A stretch of 64,000 nt of DNA. It comes from Punctularia strigosozonata HHB-11173 SS5 (taxonomy: Eukaryota; Basidiomycota; Agaricomycetes; Corticiales; Punctulariaceae). The notes beneath the pieces are model-generated. The model did not search any database. It saw nothing but the letters and a program-made list of their open reading frames with translations, and had not been told where the DNA came from. Positions 1 through 10,906 of the stretch are shown in pieces (position 1 is the first letter of the stretch; every line of letters starts with the position of its first letter). Made by a program: the position numbers and the translations under genes. The stretch lies in the NCBI RefSeq assembly GCF_000264995.1, contig NW_006767457.1:1-64000 (forward strand). Reading direction: 5' to 3'.

Positions 1-812
1 AGCCGGAAGCGGCATCGCGTCGGCGCCGAACCTCCACTACCAGCCCGCGACAGCCTATGTTTATTCGCAGCGGTGCGCGAACATGGCTCTGGCACAGCAC
101 GGAGATGTCGGTCATCGTCCGTTCTTCGGTCTTACTTAGTTCGGTCAGTGTACGGTCAACGTGAATTGAACACGCGACTCGCCTGGACTTGAAATCTAGG
201 GCCGGTTGAAACCTCAGTCGATATTTCAAGTATACATTTGTGTTAAAACCAATTCTGGATTTTTTACGCCCAATAAGTCTAGATTGTAGTCGATACGTCA
301 TGTGCGAGTTTGGGACATAATGGAGTTGGTATTTATAATCCCACATTGGGTTTATTCTTATGGTAACGTACATGACTCCGACGCGGTATAGACTACAAAT
401 TCAAGTTACAATCTAAGCTGTATTTGGTCCTTGGTCTCAATATCTACGGCAGATTGGCGTGAAAAAATTAATCCAAACCGGGTTCGTAATGTGGAACCCT
501 GGCAGTGGCTTCAACCCATCAGGTTGTACTTATAGCTATCTATGCCGAATCATCTGTATGTCCGGTGAATCAACCGTTTCCGTCCCGATATGCTCGTGAG
601 AGGCAGACCTGGGATTGGTGGCTCGGATTGCATCCTCGATGCTCACCGCAAGTTGAGAACTGGGATAAGTCCGCTTTTTCCGCGCCTACGCCAAGTCTCA
701 AAGACTGCACCTTTGACGTGGACGTTCATGGACTGAATGCTCGATCAAGGTATGTTCTCACGCAAGCTTTGCTATATATATTTATCCGTCGCTCATAGCT
801 CAGTACATCTTC
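1..812. other. Left-edge intergenic region
   Basis: No gene is supported here. A short frame open from base 2 to about 137 could be the tail of a gene lying to the left, but it shows no recognisable motif. The part from about 190 to 500 is relatively AT-rich. The right end holds the TATA box of the P450 gene. Confidence 0.5.
773..781 (+). promoter_or_regulatory. TATA box of the P450 gene
   Basis: A TATATATAT run lies about 32 bp upstream of the P450 start codon at 813, so the transcript leader would be very short. The position is seen; the function is inferred. Confidence 0.5.
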
Positions 813-2949
813 ATGCCTTCTACGCTTTTGCTTGCGGTGGATGCTATTGCGCTTGCCTTCGTCGCAATTTTGTCATTTTGGCTTGTCCGTCGCGAGCAAT
901 CACGACTTCCGCTCCCGCCGGGACCACCGACCCCTAAGCTCATAGGCTGGCTCATCGGAAATGTCCTAGATCTGCCAAAGAAGCGCCAGTGGCTCGCGTT
1001 CACGGGCATGCGCAAACAATATGGTAGGTATTTTCTTCACTTTGTTGGTTTAAATTCTAAGCAGCCCCGTGCAGGGCGTATCGTTCACTTCCGCGCTTTC
1101 AACGAGCATACGATTGTCCTCAACGGATTGAAGGAGGCTAATGAACTCATGCACGTCCGAGGGGGCCTTTACTCTGGACGACGTCAGAAAGTCATGATGA
1201 ACGAATTGTAGGCATCTTCCGGGCTGATGATTATGGCACCGAGTAACCTCGACTGGAAATCAAGGATGGGGCAGAACTGGGGTGTCACTCCGCTTCAGTA
1301 TGGCCCGGATTGGCGCATCGAGCGCAAATTGCTCCATGAACGGTTCCATCGAAACGCGATCAGCCAGTACGCCCCCATTCAGGAGCGATATACGCAAGAC
1401 TTGATGACACGCATCAAACAAGAGCCAGGTGGCTTCGAAGCGCATATTAAGCGGTCTGTGATCTATGCTCTGAATGTTGTACGTCGCTTATTAGCCGGTT
1501 GGGATAGGTGGGCTGCTTCTATTGTTGTCTTCATCGGCTACGGCTTCGACTTGAACGAGGATAAAGACGACTGGTACGTCAAAACAGCGGACCTCAACAA
1601 CCACTACTTCAGCTTGGGAGTCCAACCGTTCATGTGGTTGGTGGATTCAGTACCGTTTCGTAAGTGTTCATTACCCGAGATATGCCTCATGCATTGATCC
1701 GTGATTAGTGAAATACCTCCCAGATTGGACCCCGGGCATACAGTTCCACAAAATTGCAAAGGAGTCGAGGGCGGCGGCCCACAATATCGTGGACATTCCG
1801 TACGAGAGAACACGGCAGATGATGGTAAACTCAGTTGCCTGGCCGTTGTAGAATACTTATCCTATACTGATTTGGTGCGATGTTAGGACGACAGAAACGC
1901 TGTTCCCTCGTTTGCATCGCACTTGATGCAAACTCAGCTGAACCCTGCCAGTGTTGATTTTGACAGAATGGAGTGGCACATCAAAGGGACGACGGCGGCC
2001 TTGTACCGAGGTACGTGACTGGTTATACAGTCTCTGAACAACATCTCAGTGTCCACGTCGCCAGCTGGACAAGAAACGGTACGATGTGCATGACCTCATT
2101 TCTTCATCTTCCCGTTGTACTGACAAATCAAAGACGACCAACACCTTAATCTGCGCCATCTTTGCCGCGGCATTGTGTCCCGAGGCGCAGCGAAAAGCTC
2201 AAGCCGAACTGGATAATCATTTGATACCTGGTCGAACCCCATGCTTGTCAGACCGAACCGAATTGCCTTTCGTCCATGCCTTCGCGTTGGAGGTTATGAG
2301 GTGGTTTCCCACCGTCCCACTGGGTTTGTCCCCGGCATACGATCATGGAAACTAGTCTAATCCCGAAAGCTAGGTATACCGCACATGCTGCTATCGGATC
2401 AAGATGATGTATACGAAGGCTATCGCATACCGAAGGGAGCACTCATAGTTGCAAACGCATGGTGAGCTCCAACCCCCATCTGTGTCAATCACGATCTTAT
2501 CTCCCACCCATAGGGCAATACTACACGACGAGCAAATTTATAAGGATCCGTATGCCTTCAGACCAGAACGCTTTCTCGACGATATGGATCATGCACCAGA
2601 ACTAGATCCCCGTGAAGCAGGGGTATTTGGCTTCGGACGGGTTAGAATCACTTGTTTGGGCCCTACTATCACTGATCCATCATTGACAGAGAATCTGTCC
2701 TGGCCAATACCTTGCTGATGCCTCTGTTTGGCTGGGGGTCGCCAACCTTCTCAGCGCCTTCGAGATATCAGGCGCTATAGACACAGATGGCAAAGCGATT
2801 GATATGCGGTCTGCCCTATGCGGGGCGTCACAACTCGTCACGTACGTGTCTATATACTTTATCCCACTCGAGGGCCTTGTTCACATAATACGCGTGTCCC
2901 TTGCAGACGGCCGCGTCCGTTCAAATGCACGTTCAGACAACGGAAATGA
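813..2949 (+). CDS. Cytochrome P450 monooxygenase (multi-exon)
   Basis: Haem-thiolate monooxygenase, probably anchored in the ER and fed by an NADPH-P450 reductase; the substrate cannot be read from the sequence. Residues about 3-26 form a hydrophobic anchor, followed by the proline hinge PPGPP. Splicing short introns by eye (1024-1074, about 1208-1265, and others near 1661, 1828, 2011, 2079, 2322, 2461, 2641 and 2842) restores one frame. That frame carries the I-helix motif AGQETT, the ExxR motif in ALEVMRW, a PERF motif and the haem loop FGFGRRICPGQ with its cysteine. Several introns interrupt these motifs: one splits the I-helix motif after AGQET, another falls inside the haem loop after FGFGR. 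The protein ends FKCTFRQRK. A stretch around 1478-1535 is open but adds residues unlike the family, so a further intron or alternative splicing is possible. It resembles the fungal CYP families near O-methylsterigmatocystin oxidoreductase, but no CYP number is claimed. Confidence 0.85.
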
Positions 2950-3732
2950 TGCCCACGGCGCGTCCTGCCCTCAAGTACTCTATCGACACAGGTCATACAA
3001 AACACATTCTACTGTGGACGGACTCAAGTTATAGTTTCGATGTGTTGGTTACTGGGATTTAGTTCTACCCTTGACATATCGTCGTATGCAATGCAGCCCG
3101 CCTTCGAATCAAACGCTCCCCGCAACACTTAGACGATTGTACAAATGATGCATCGCCCCAACATGACGTCATTACTAGGGCACGAAACATTGAACTTCAT
3201 AACAGACCCGCGAAGAGCGATGACCCGTTCAGACAATACCCCAGTAGGTATTTCACGACAATTAACCGGAGCCGATTGCTTATGCGGAATCCCCGTTCAG
3301 GAGCATGTGCGTTCGAAAGGACGGTAGCCCATCCAGGAAGGTGACGAGGTATGGACGAGGTTCCGTGGTGGAAAACGCCAAGGAGTTGTATGTCATCTTC
3401 GTCGACCGGCTCTTCGAGCTTTTCTGGGTGTGAAGTGTGCCAGCGTCCATCCCCACTTTGCATACTAGGTCGAGCATGTGCTGGAAACGCAGGAAGATGT
3501 GGAGGAAGCAGGAGACGTCGGCGTGACGGTAAAGAACCCCCCCAAAGGTCGCGTCCGATCTAGAACGGCGTCAGAATGCGAGGATCCTGCTGAACCAGGC
3601 TCTATATAGGTCGTATTCACGGAACAGAATGACAAAGTGAAAGCGCACAACCCCGGTAACCTGTCGCATGTAAACAAGTAGAAACAAGAAGCTCCTACTA
3701 GCCGCGATGTGGGTACATATATGAATAAGCGA

Positions 3733-3753
3733 GCACCGAGCTTCGCTCGGTGC
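3733..3753. repeat. Perfect 9-bp hairpin with a TTC loop
   Basis: Arms GCACCGAGC and GCTCGGTGC are separated by TTC. It lies 340 bp downstream of the 3' end of the minus-strand TPR-CHAT gene and 780 bp downstream of the P450 gene. It could act in RNA 3'-end structure or be a remnant of a foldback repeat. Confidence 0.55.
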
Positions 3754-3925
3754 GCCGTCTCGGGCTCGAGGGAGGAATCTTGAAACCCCGACGCGTGTCT
3801 CGCTCCCTCAGACCCACTAGCAGCTAGGGTGCAGCGAGTAGTAGCATCAGCACCCGCCCGCCCGCATCCTGTAAGCATTCTGTAGAGAAAACATGCTGAA
3901 ACCAAGATGTTCCTCCAGCAAGCCG

Positions 3926-3947
3926 GGGCGAGCCTCCGGGCTCGCCC
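3926..3947. repeat. Perfect 9-bp GC hairpin with a TCCG loop
   Basis: Arms GGGCGAGCC and GGCTCGCCC flank TCCG. It lies 170 bp from the hairpin at 3733 and about 140 bp downstream of the TPR-CHAT stop codon. Confidence 0.55.
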
Positions 3948-4089
3948 TCAGATTGCGCCCAAGGAGTATCGGCCTCTCGGGACCAATCGTCTTTCACCCA
4001 CATCACAGGAGGATGTCGAGTGCTAGCACAACGCCTTTGAAACGTACAACGACCCAAGATGTAACGCAACGATTTCAAACCCCTTTCCT

Positions 4090-7000
4090 TCACATTCCAA
4101 CGTGTACAAACGGAGCCCATGTGCTTGGTAGCATGTTGATGTCCCTCAATTTGTGAACAGCTTCATCGAGGGCATATGCGACAGCGTCCATGGTCAGTGT
4201 TGGTCCTGTCGTACTCAGAAGTGCTTCATAAAATGTTTGAGCAAGAATGGGCCCGTCATCATCTTGCATAGACCTTAGGAATATCATTAATCAATAATGG
4301 CAGCAAACACCCTCTGGAGCACAGCTCACCAAAGAGTCGCCACGACGCTTCTGAAACCAACGAAGAGCATGGTTGTCGCAAGATGAACGGCCTGGTCCGG
4401 TTGGTTTACGTCACCCTTCGCCGTATCGCATCCGCAGAGAAATGCTACAGAAGCGCGCGGGAGCGATAGACGCATCAGGTCGGAAACGGTGACCAGCTTA
4501 TCCGCAAGCACAAGACCACTTCCTAGCGGATTGGTTGAATCCTGGTACCCGTGGCATGCAATATGTAAGATATCCGCATGGGGTAAGGTTTTTAATAACG
4601 TTGAAGCAGAAATTCCTTTGTAGGCGATCTTCTTTTTTGTGAATATGTCCTCTTCAGGCGGGAGCTGAAGGAACGTTGCCGAAGACAGAGCGTCTACGCA
4701 TGCGACGGCTAACACCTCAGCACCCGTAGAGGGTAGTTTGTCCCATTCAGACAGATCATAGGGCTCTGGTACCGCTCCTAGAAGAATCCGTAATTGACCA
4801 ATCTCGACGCCTTTGAAGCCCCGCCTCGCGGCAAGTAACGCGCCAATGGTGGGTGTATAGGAGGAAACCATGTAAGAGTGGCATACATTCGCAGGATTTG
4901 TATGTATTCCAGCGGCATGTATAGGGAGATGGATGAAATCTGCTGTCGGACACCACCAAACTCGGGGACGAAGCTTCCGATCATGTTGCTTGGGCTGTAG
5001 GAAAGCATCAGCGATGAGACTAGGGAGGAGAAGACAAGCGTGCCTTGAACTCCAGTGCGTCGATGATTGGTTTAACGACATTACGCCAGAGTTCTTCGAG
5101 CACGTCAAATTGTTTCTGCTGCTTCTTCGGCTTGCACAGGCCTTTACGCCAATCTTTGCGAAGCTGTCCGAGGCGTTCAATGGTGACTTGAGGCAGCGGC
5201 ACATGGACCGCTTGACCGGACGGCTTGATCATGATGCCCGAGCACGCCACCTTGTTCGCAAGAAGGATAATGATCGGGCCAGATGAAGCGGCCCTCGCGA
5301 GAGAATCAAAACGTTCATGCAACATGAACCTCTCCAGTCCAGGAATATCTCGCGCGCGAAGGAAGAGGTTGCTCAACTTTTCGCTTTGCCGACGGCGAAG
5401 CGCTGCTTTATGCGTCAGCGTAGCTAGAGGCTCCGATGCCTCGCTTTCGCGGCTCCACGTTAAGGAGTCTCGTTCAAGCCACTGGCAAACCTCGGTTATC
5501 TCGGCGCGCAGGTCTTTTGGCAAGTCATCGAGAGGACTCCGCAGTTTCAGGGCTTGACTCCAGAATATCGCCCGACTTTGCTCAAGAAGTTCTACTGCAC
5601 GTGCGCAGTCCGGAAGACAGAGAGCATAGCCCGCCGCTTCCAAGCCAAGGGATTCTGTGCCCACTAGCGCAGTAAGCCTGGCCTGCGAGTCTAGTCCAAG
5701 AAATGCCACCTCAGGGAGCAGATGTGTGGCGAGACTAAATATATCGACGAGTTGCTGGAGGGAATCGCGCGTGTTGCAGAAGGCGAGGACGGACGGAGGA
5801 TGAAATCGTTGCAGAAGTTCGTTGACCAGTCGCAACCGGATCTGAGGACTGCACGCGTCATCCTTGAGCGCATGCACGAGTAATTCGTTTCCGCAGTCCC
5901 GGGGAAATCCAGGAGGTCTGAATTTCAGTTGGAGGTCTACGATCTCAAGCATGACTTCGGCACGGTCGGGGTAGCCCACGTCTCGAAGACTCAGAGCCTC
6001 GAGCAGGAGGTCCCTGGCACGAACTGCCCAATCCTTGTCTCCAGTGCGAAAACCTTGTATGGCATAATTTCTAGCTAGATTACGGAGAGCTAGAGGACGG
6101 CGTGGGTGTTCGGTGCTATAAAAGGTGAGCGCATCCTCTAGCACGCGAGTAGATTCCTGCAGGATATTGATATCTGTATTTTTCTGGAATAAGGTTCGTA
6201 ATTGGCGTCCTAAGTTCTGGAGAAGCGTTGGTTTGTTGATGTCACGAGGGCCGCAGACGCGGAGAGCGTCTCGCAAACATCGTATGCCGCGCTTCAAGTA
6301 AATCAGATCGCTCGAACGTCTATACTGCAACTCGAGTGCAGAGCCGAGGTTTGAGAGATAAGCTACACGAAGGCTGTGACCTTCACCGCAGAGTTCGCCC
6401 ATCTGGTCCAAAAGGCGCACGCATTCGTCCAAGTCGCGCGCTTCCTGAAATTGATGATACCGTGATACCAGGAGAACAGCGATGTTCATGAGGCTGTAAG
6501 GACGTCGTGAATGCGGAGCGGGAGTAAGTTCGAGCGATTGGTAGAGAAGCTCCAGCGCGCCGTCCATATCATCCGCAGATCCCTGGGCACGAAATCGGGA
6601 AGTGATGGCAACGGCAAGATTGGCTAGAGAAACAGAGCGATTGGGATGGCCTTCAGGGCGAAGTGCGAGCGTTCTCTCGTAAGTATCTATGGCTTGCCTG
6701 AGGTCTTCAGGGTCCCCGGTTTTCTCGTAACGCATGATGAGAATAGTTGCGTGATTATTGAGCGCTATATCCCGAGATGGACTCCCGGAGGGGCGAAGGT
6801 CAAGGGATTGCTGTGATAATTTGATGGCCTCGTTCAAGTCGTCAAGGATACCGAGCAGCTCGAACGCGGTTTTATGTATAACCGAGAGGGTAGAAATTGT
6901 TGCAGCGACATCAGCGGGTTCGATCGTCGCCGATGAGGCACGTTTTTTGGCGTTCAAAAGGTGTTGTCTTGCCTCGTCGAGAAGTTCTGTGCGACCTGTT

Positions 7001-7477
7001 TGCTTGACGAGGTGGAATGTAACACCGGCGAAGTTGTTGAGTGCTTTGATATAGTGATCGGGGGACGCACAGTCCAACGCTTTTTTGGACAGCGTAACGG
7101 CATCCTTTAGATGAACCACGTCGCTTGTTTGTTCGAATGTGAGAGTCAGAATGACCACGAGATTTGCTATCGATTGAAAATGGTTGATATCGTTTTTCTT
7201 TGTCAGTGCGGAGACAGATCGGCATAGCCGAGATGCCTTGTCCAAGTCTGCGATGTTCGAAAGGCGCTGGTATCGTTCGACAAGAGCCGTCGCTAACGTG
7301 TTCATCACAGCCAGCGCCCGTTCGTCGGTCTGAATACTCATGTAGTCTGGGAGCCAGCACGAGACTGGGTTCACTCACCAAATTGGCATGGCTAGAGACA
7401 TAGCGTTCGTAAGAGACTATGTCTGCCTGGATGTCCTCGAGGCGCCTCTCCTGCTCATCAACAGATGAGTTCATCAT
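4090..7477 (-). CDS. TPR-CHAT protein (caspase-like peptidase fold)
   Basis: Predicted cytosolic protein of about 1077 residues from four exons (7379-7477, 5044-7329, 4330-4994, 4090-4273), all joining in frame. The middle is an array of TPR-type helical repeats of the fungal pattern, with recurring segments such as 'RPEGHPNRSVSLANLA' and 'LDEA'. The C-terminal quarter is a CHAT domain: it begins near RVWWCPTADFIHLP, has the histidine motif HIACHG and the cysteine segment FLCGCDTAKGD, then SVVATLW and the closing STWAPFVHVGM. The His and Cys of the putative peptidase dyad are both present. CHAT proteins are caspase/separase relatives; some bacterial and fungal ones cleave gasdermins, but no gasdermin-like neighbour is visible. 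The join at 5043/4995 uses a GC donor. The start is the first ATG of the frame that splices into the TPR exon. The protein resembles the TPR-CHAT families that are numerous in agaricomycetes. Confidence 0.85.
4995..5043 (-). other. Probable GC-AG intron in the TPR-CHAT gene
   Basis: The 49-bp intron starts GCACGC and ends CTACAG, with a CTGAT-type branch site. Only this join links the TPR frame (ending ...ALEFK) to the CHAT frame (starting PKQHDRKLRPRVWWCP) in phase; the nearest GT donor is out of phase. Confidence 0.6.
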
Positions 7478-8247
7478 CTATGCAGGAAAAAGGGGCCGGG
7501 GGCACGGCTTTGTTTGAGTCTGGCGTTGCTGGACCATAGGATGGTTCACGTACTGTCGGCAGCCGTCAAGCTTGACTTGGCCACTGGGACGGGCACCGCA
7601 GAGGACGAACAATTTTGCGAAGCCGGTGTCTAGTGTCAAGGTCAGGCAAACATGGGCCAGACAAAGTATACTGACGGGCCTTTCGAGGGACTGGCAGCAG
7701 AGGGCTGGACATATGTGGATGCTGCTGATACAGACGCTCGCCGCGCTGACTCCTGTGATGGAGTCACACGAACGACAGGGTGCGGGTACTGGAGTTATTC
7801 AATGGTCCGACAGGGCCTCAGAGTAGGCTGCGCGCTGTCTGATGATCATAGAAACTATGGAGTATGGACGTAAGCCTCGACGCCCAAGCAGAGCATTGAA
7901 TGAACTGAATCGTAGGTAGCCACGGGGTGGGGGGGGGGCGGGCTAAGCGAGGAGCTCAGGAAGTGTTCTTGACTATCGAATCCCACGATCACTGACGAGT
8001 TGATTCACCTGGGTTCACCATTCACCATTCCTTTTCTCATGGCGCTCTAACCAAGCGGAGCTATGCAGCCTTCTCTACGTGCGGTAGACACCCTGTGCTC
8101 GATGCAGTACACGATCTTCGTGCATTCACCATCCGAGTCGGAACGAATGCGTACTGCTTAATCAGATCCATGTGACTTGTCTTCCATCGTGCCGGCCTCT
8201 TATAAGCTGAGCTGGATGGCACGGCTGCCTCAACTTCGAGTCACGGC
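7478..8247. other. Shared 5' region of the TPR-CHAT and DUF1348 genes
   Basis: Divergent promoter region of 770 bp with no supported gene. It holds an almost pure G tract at about 7924-7942 and, near the right-hand gene, a TATAAG element at 8201. Confidence 0.5.
8201..8206 (+). promoter_or_regulatory. TATA-like element of the DUF1348 gene
   Basis: TATAAG lies 47 bp upstream of the start codon at 8248. Confidence 0.35.
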
Positions 8248-8890
8248 ATGGCCAACATACGACCACCGTTCTCCACTGAAACCGCTCATGCGAAGGTCAA
8301 GGCCGCTCAAGCGCTATGGAACACCAAAGATCCTGCTCGCGTTGCTCAAGCGTACACTGTTCGTCGTGTTTCCGCCCGCATGTCTGACTTCGGCCGCGAT
8401 TAGCTCATCTCGATATCCCAGGAAGAGACGATCTGGCGCAATCGGGCGGACTTCCTCAAGGGCAGAAAAGAGGTCGAGGCGTGGTTGACCAAGAAATGGG
8501 AGAAAGAACTTGGATACAGGCTGAGGAAGGAACTGTTCACGTTTTCTGACGATAAAATCGCGGTGCAGGTACGTAGAATGCATCAGACCTTCACGTCATC
8601 TTCTCCGAACATTTCTCGCTTCACAGTTCTTTTACGAATGGTACGAGAACACGCCGGATGGCGGGAAGCAGTGGTACCGTACCTACGGCCTCGAGGTGCG
8701 CAAACCCTGAATCGTGTCCCCTTGTTGCCGATGCTGATACACCGCCCAGGACTGGACTTTCGCAGCAGATGGTCGGATGCGCAAACGCATGATGAGCGGG
8801 AACGACGTGAAAATCACCGATGAGGAGCGCTGGTTCAAGGACGACGTCGTCGACGTTGACAGCGTCACCATCTCGGAGAAACACCTTTAA
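8248..8890 (+). CDS. DUF1348 / NTF2-fold (SnoaL-like) protein
   Basis: Small protein of 155 residues from four exons (8248-8358, 8422-8568, 8627-8695, 8750-8890), each joined by GT...AG introns with the frame kept. The reading matches the DUF1348 family: KVKAAQALWNTKDPARVAQAYT, then IWRNRADFLKGR, WEKELGYRLRKELF, a YEWYENTPDGGKQWYRTYG segment and DWTFAADGRMRKR. The family folds as an NTF2/SnoaL cone and is often a stand-alone domain in bacteria, fungi and plants. No enzymatic reaction is established. No signal peptide is seen, so it is probably cytosolic. The start codon begins the canonical N-terminal PPFSTETA motif. Confidence 0.85.
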
Positions 8891-10906
8891 CCACGTCGTC
8901 CATCCCCGCTGCGACAGACTAATCCCGATGTCCCTTGAATCGCACACTTCAAAAGGCGCTGGGCAACCGAATCTACTTATTCTATGTGAGAATGCAACTC
9001 GCGTGATCAATGCCGATGGTGGCGATCACTCGGGAGCTCTGCGATTTTAGTTTGCACGAGAGGACAGCAATCTGGCACAAACATCAGAATTGGACACTAG
9101 TAATTGCCGTAGCTATCACTTGACAAACGCGCTGGACCTAGTCATGATGCATGATGGTGGACTCATGCACATGTGGCTCAGTGTTGCTCTCTCCGAATCG
9201 TCCGCGGTCTCCTACGGATACCAAACGGATACAGGTCATGGCATCATCCCGAGCAACAACGGCGGACTCTGCCCCAGTCACCCAGTCACTGTTCGATCTT
9301 TCGCCAGGGGCCAGGGTCCAGGCGGGCACCCGCATTTCGTTTTGTACCAATGAGCGCCGACTTGGAATCTTCGCGCTCTGCTTCTCACCCGGTTCAATTT
9401 CAGGGCCTTTCGATGACATGACTTCGCTGATGTATGCGTAACACTGACTCCTCTCGACGCTCTCGTGGATGCGCAAAAAATCGCAAATGCTTTATCTAAT
9501 GGCTACCGAATGGCTGCAGTAATCTCGCTTGTGTCAACACTCGGACGTCGGAGGCTCGGAGCTGCTCCGTTGCGCGATTGATCCGAAGGGTTCCCCAGTC
9601 GAGGCTGTCGAGCACGACGAAAACACGCGGTTCCTCTTCTTTGCGCTTCTTCTCCGACAACGACCATGACCACGGGCACGACGCGCCCTGGCTACAGATT
9701 CAAATGTGCTGAGGTCACCGGTTCTCGTTGCTGGGCAACCCCTCGTACAAACGTATTCGTCTATGGACACGTAACGATCGCAGTAGCACGGATATGACGC
9801 TGGGATCGGGATCGCGCCAGGAAATTGGGTTTCGTCGTCACTTCCTGTGTGCCAATCGACGGTCAGTCAGCTCTCAGCCCCCGGAACCACCTGAACAATG
9901 CGGCTCGTCCGCTCGAAAAAGGTCCATTAGTGTGGAGTGACATTTGTTCGTAGATCGATTCCCGCTCGATATTGCACTGGAGATTCCTCTGGACGTTCTT
10001 TGGTCGCCCTGGTTTACGACCTCCGCCATCCGGTAATATCGCTGAGTCCTTGTTCATATTCTTGCGGAAATGTGGCTGCACGTATACGCAAGTGACGTCC
10101 CAAGCGTAAAAGTCCTTCTGCTCAATAAAGTCGCCGTCAGCTCGATCTTCTCTGCATCAAGCTCTTCTTTATTTACCCACACATGCCCCTCGTCCACCTA
10201 TACTGCTAGAGCCATCACTGTGCCCTCATTCATAACTCGATCGCGATCACGGCAGCGGTGCTAGGACGTTCTGTCTACCCCTATTCTATTCCGTGCAACG
10301 CATGCGTACCAGCCTCCGCGTTTCATGCCTTAAGGTTCAGCTAAAATATCCAAGGCGTGGTATGGAGTCTGGAACGAGCCTCGATCGTCCAAGGGGTTGA
10401 GGCTGAGACTTCAGAATCGATAGGACGACCCTGATGCACCTTTTTCCCCTCTCAAACCCCATCTGTCGCTTTGTTCCTTGAACTCTATACGTTAGTTGCG
10501 CTGCGAGGTGTCTTCACATGAACCCGCGTTTTGGTCCGCTTGTCGCGTTTATCTCGTGAGAGGCACTGTACGTCCATCCTTGGTCTATTGCGCTTACTAG
10601 CGAGCCTTTCCATGTCATCGGTCGATGCAACGTGTTTCAGGAGTTGGTGATGCTATGTGCGATGTCCAAATACCTGAATTGTCGCTCATGACGAACATTA
10701 GGTGTAGTGAATATAGTGACGACCCAAAGTTATGTAGATTCGTAACTTCGTACGCGCGTGCTTCACGTGGGCATTGCCACACATTAGTATCCCCACTCAA
10801 TGGGTGTACGCTATTACAGTGTCGTCGTTCTCGTAGAATTCATGATCGTTTGGAAGACCGCAACACCCTGTCAGCACACCGGTAAGTCGCAGATTGGACC
10901 GGGCCA
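8891..10906. other. 2-kb region without a supported gene
   Basis: Open frames on both strands are short and do not join into a family I recognise. A minus-strand frame at 9863-10081 contains a basic RKPGRPK stretch like an AT-hook, but nothing around it supports a protein. The region is not AT-rich and shows no clear repeat by eye. It may hold degraded sequence. Confidence 0.4.

Larger units (their letters stand above)
2950..4089. other. Intergenic region with two GC-rich hairpins
   Basis: No gene is supported. Short open frames on both strands have no recognisable motif or splice pattern. Two perfect inverted repeats lie at 3733-3753 and 3926-3947; see the separate entries. Confidence 0.5.

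Noticed and set aside
505-798. 97-codon plus-strand frame upstream of the P450 gene
   Set aside because: It overlaps the P450 TATA box and has no recognisable domain or splice context.
813-2949. Idea that the P450 locus is a pseudogene because the raw frames are broken
   Set aside because: Each break coincides with a good short intron, and splicing restores the I-helix, ExxR, PERF and haem motifs in one frame.
9863-10081. Minus-strand frame with an RKPGRPK AT-hook-like stretch
   Set aside because: A single short basic motif in 72 codons, with no flanking exons or other domain.
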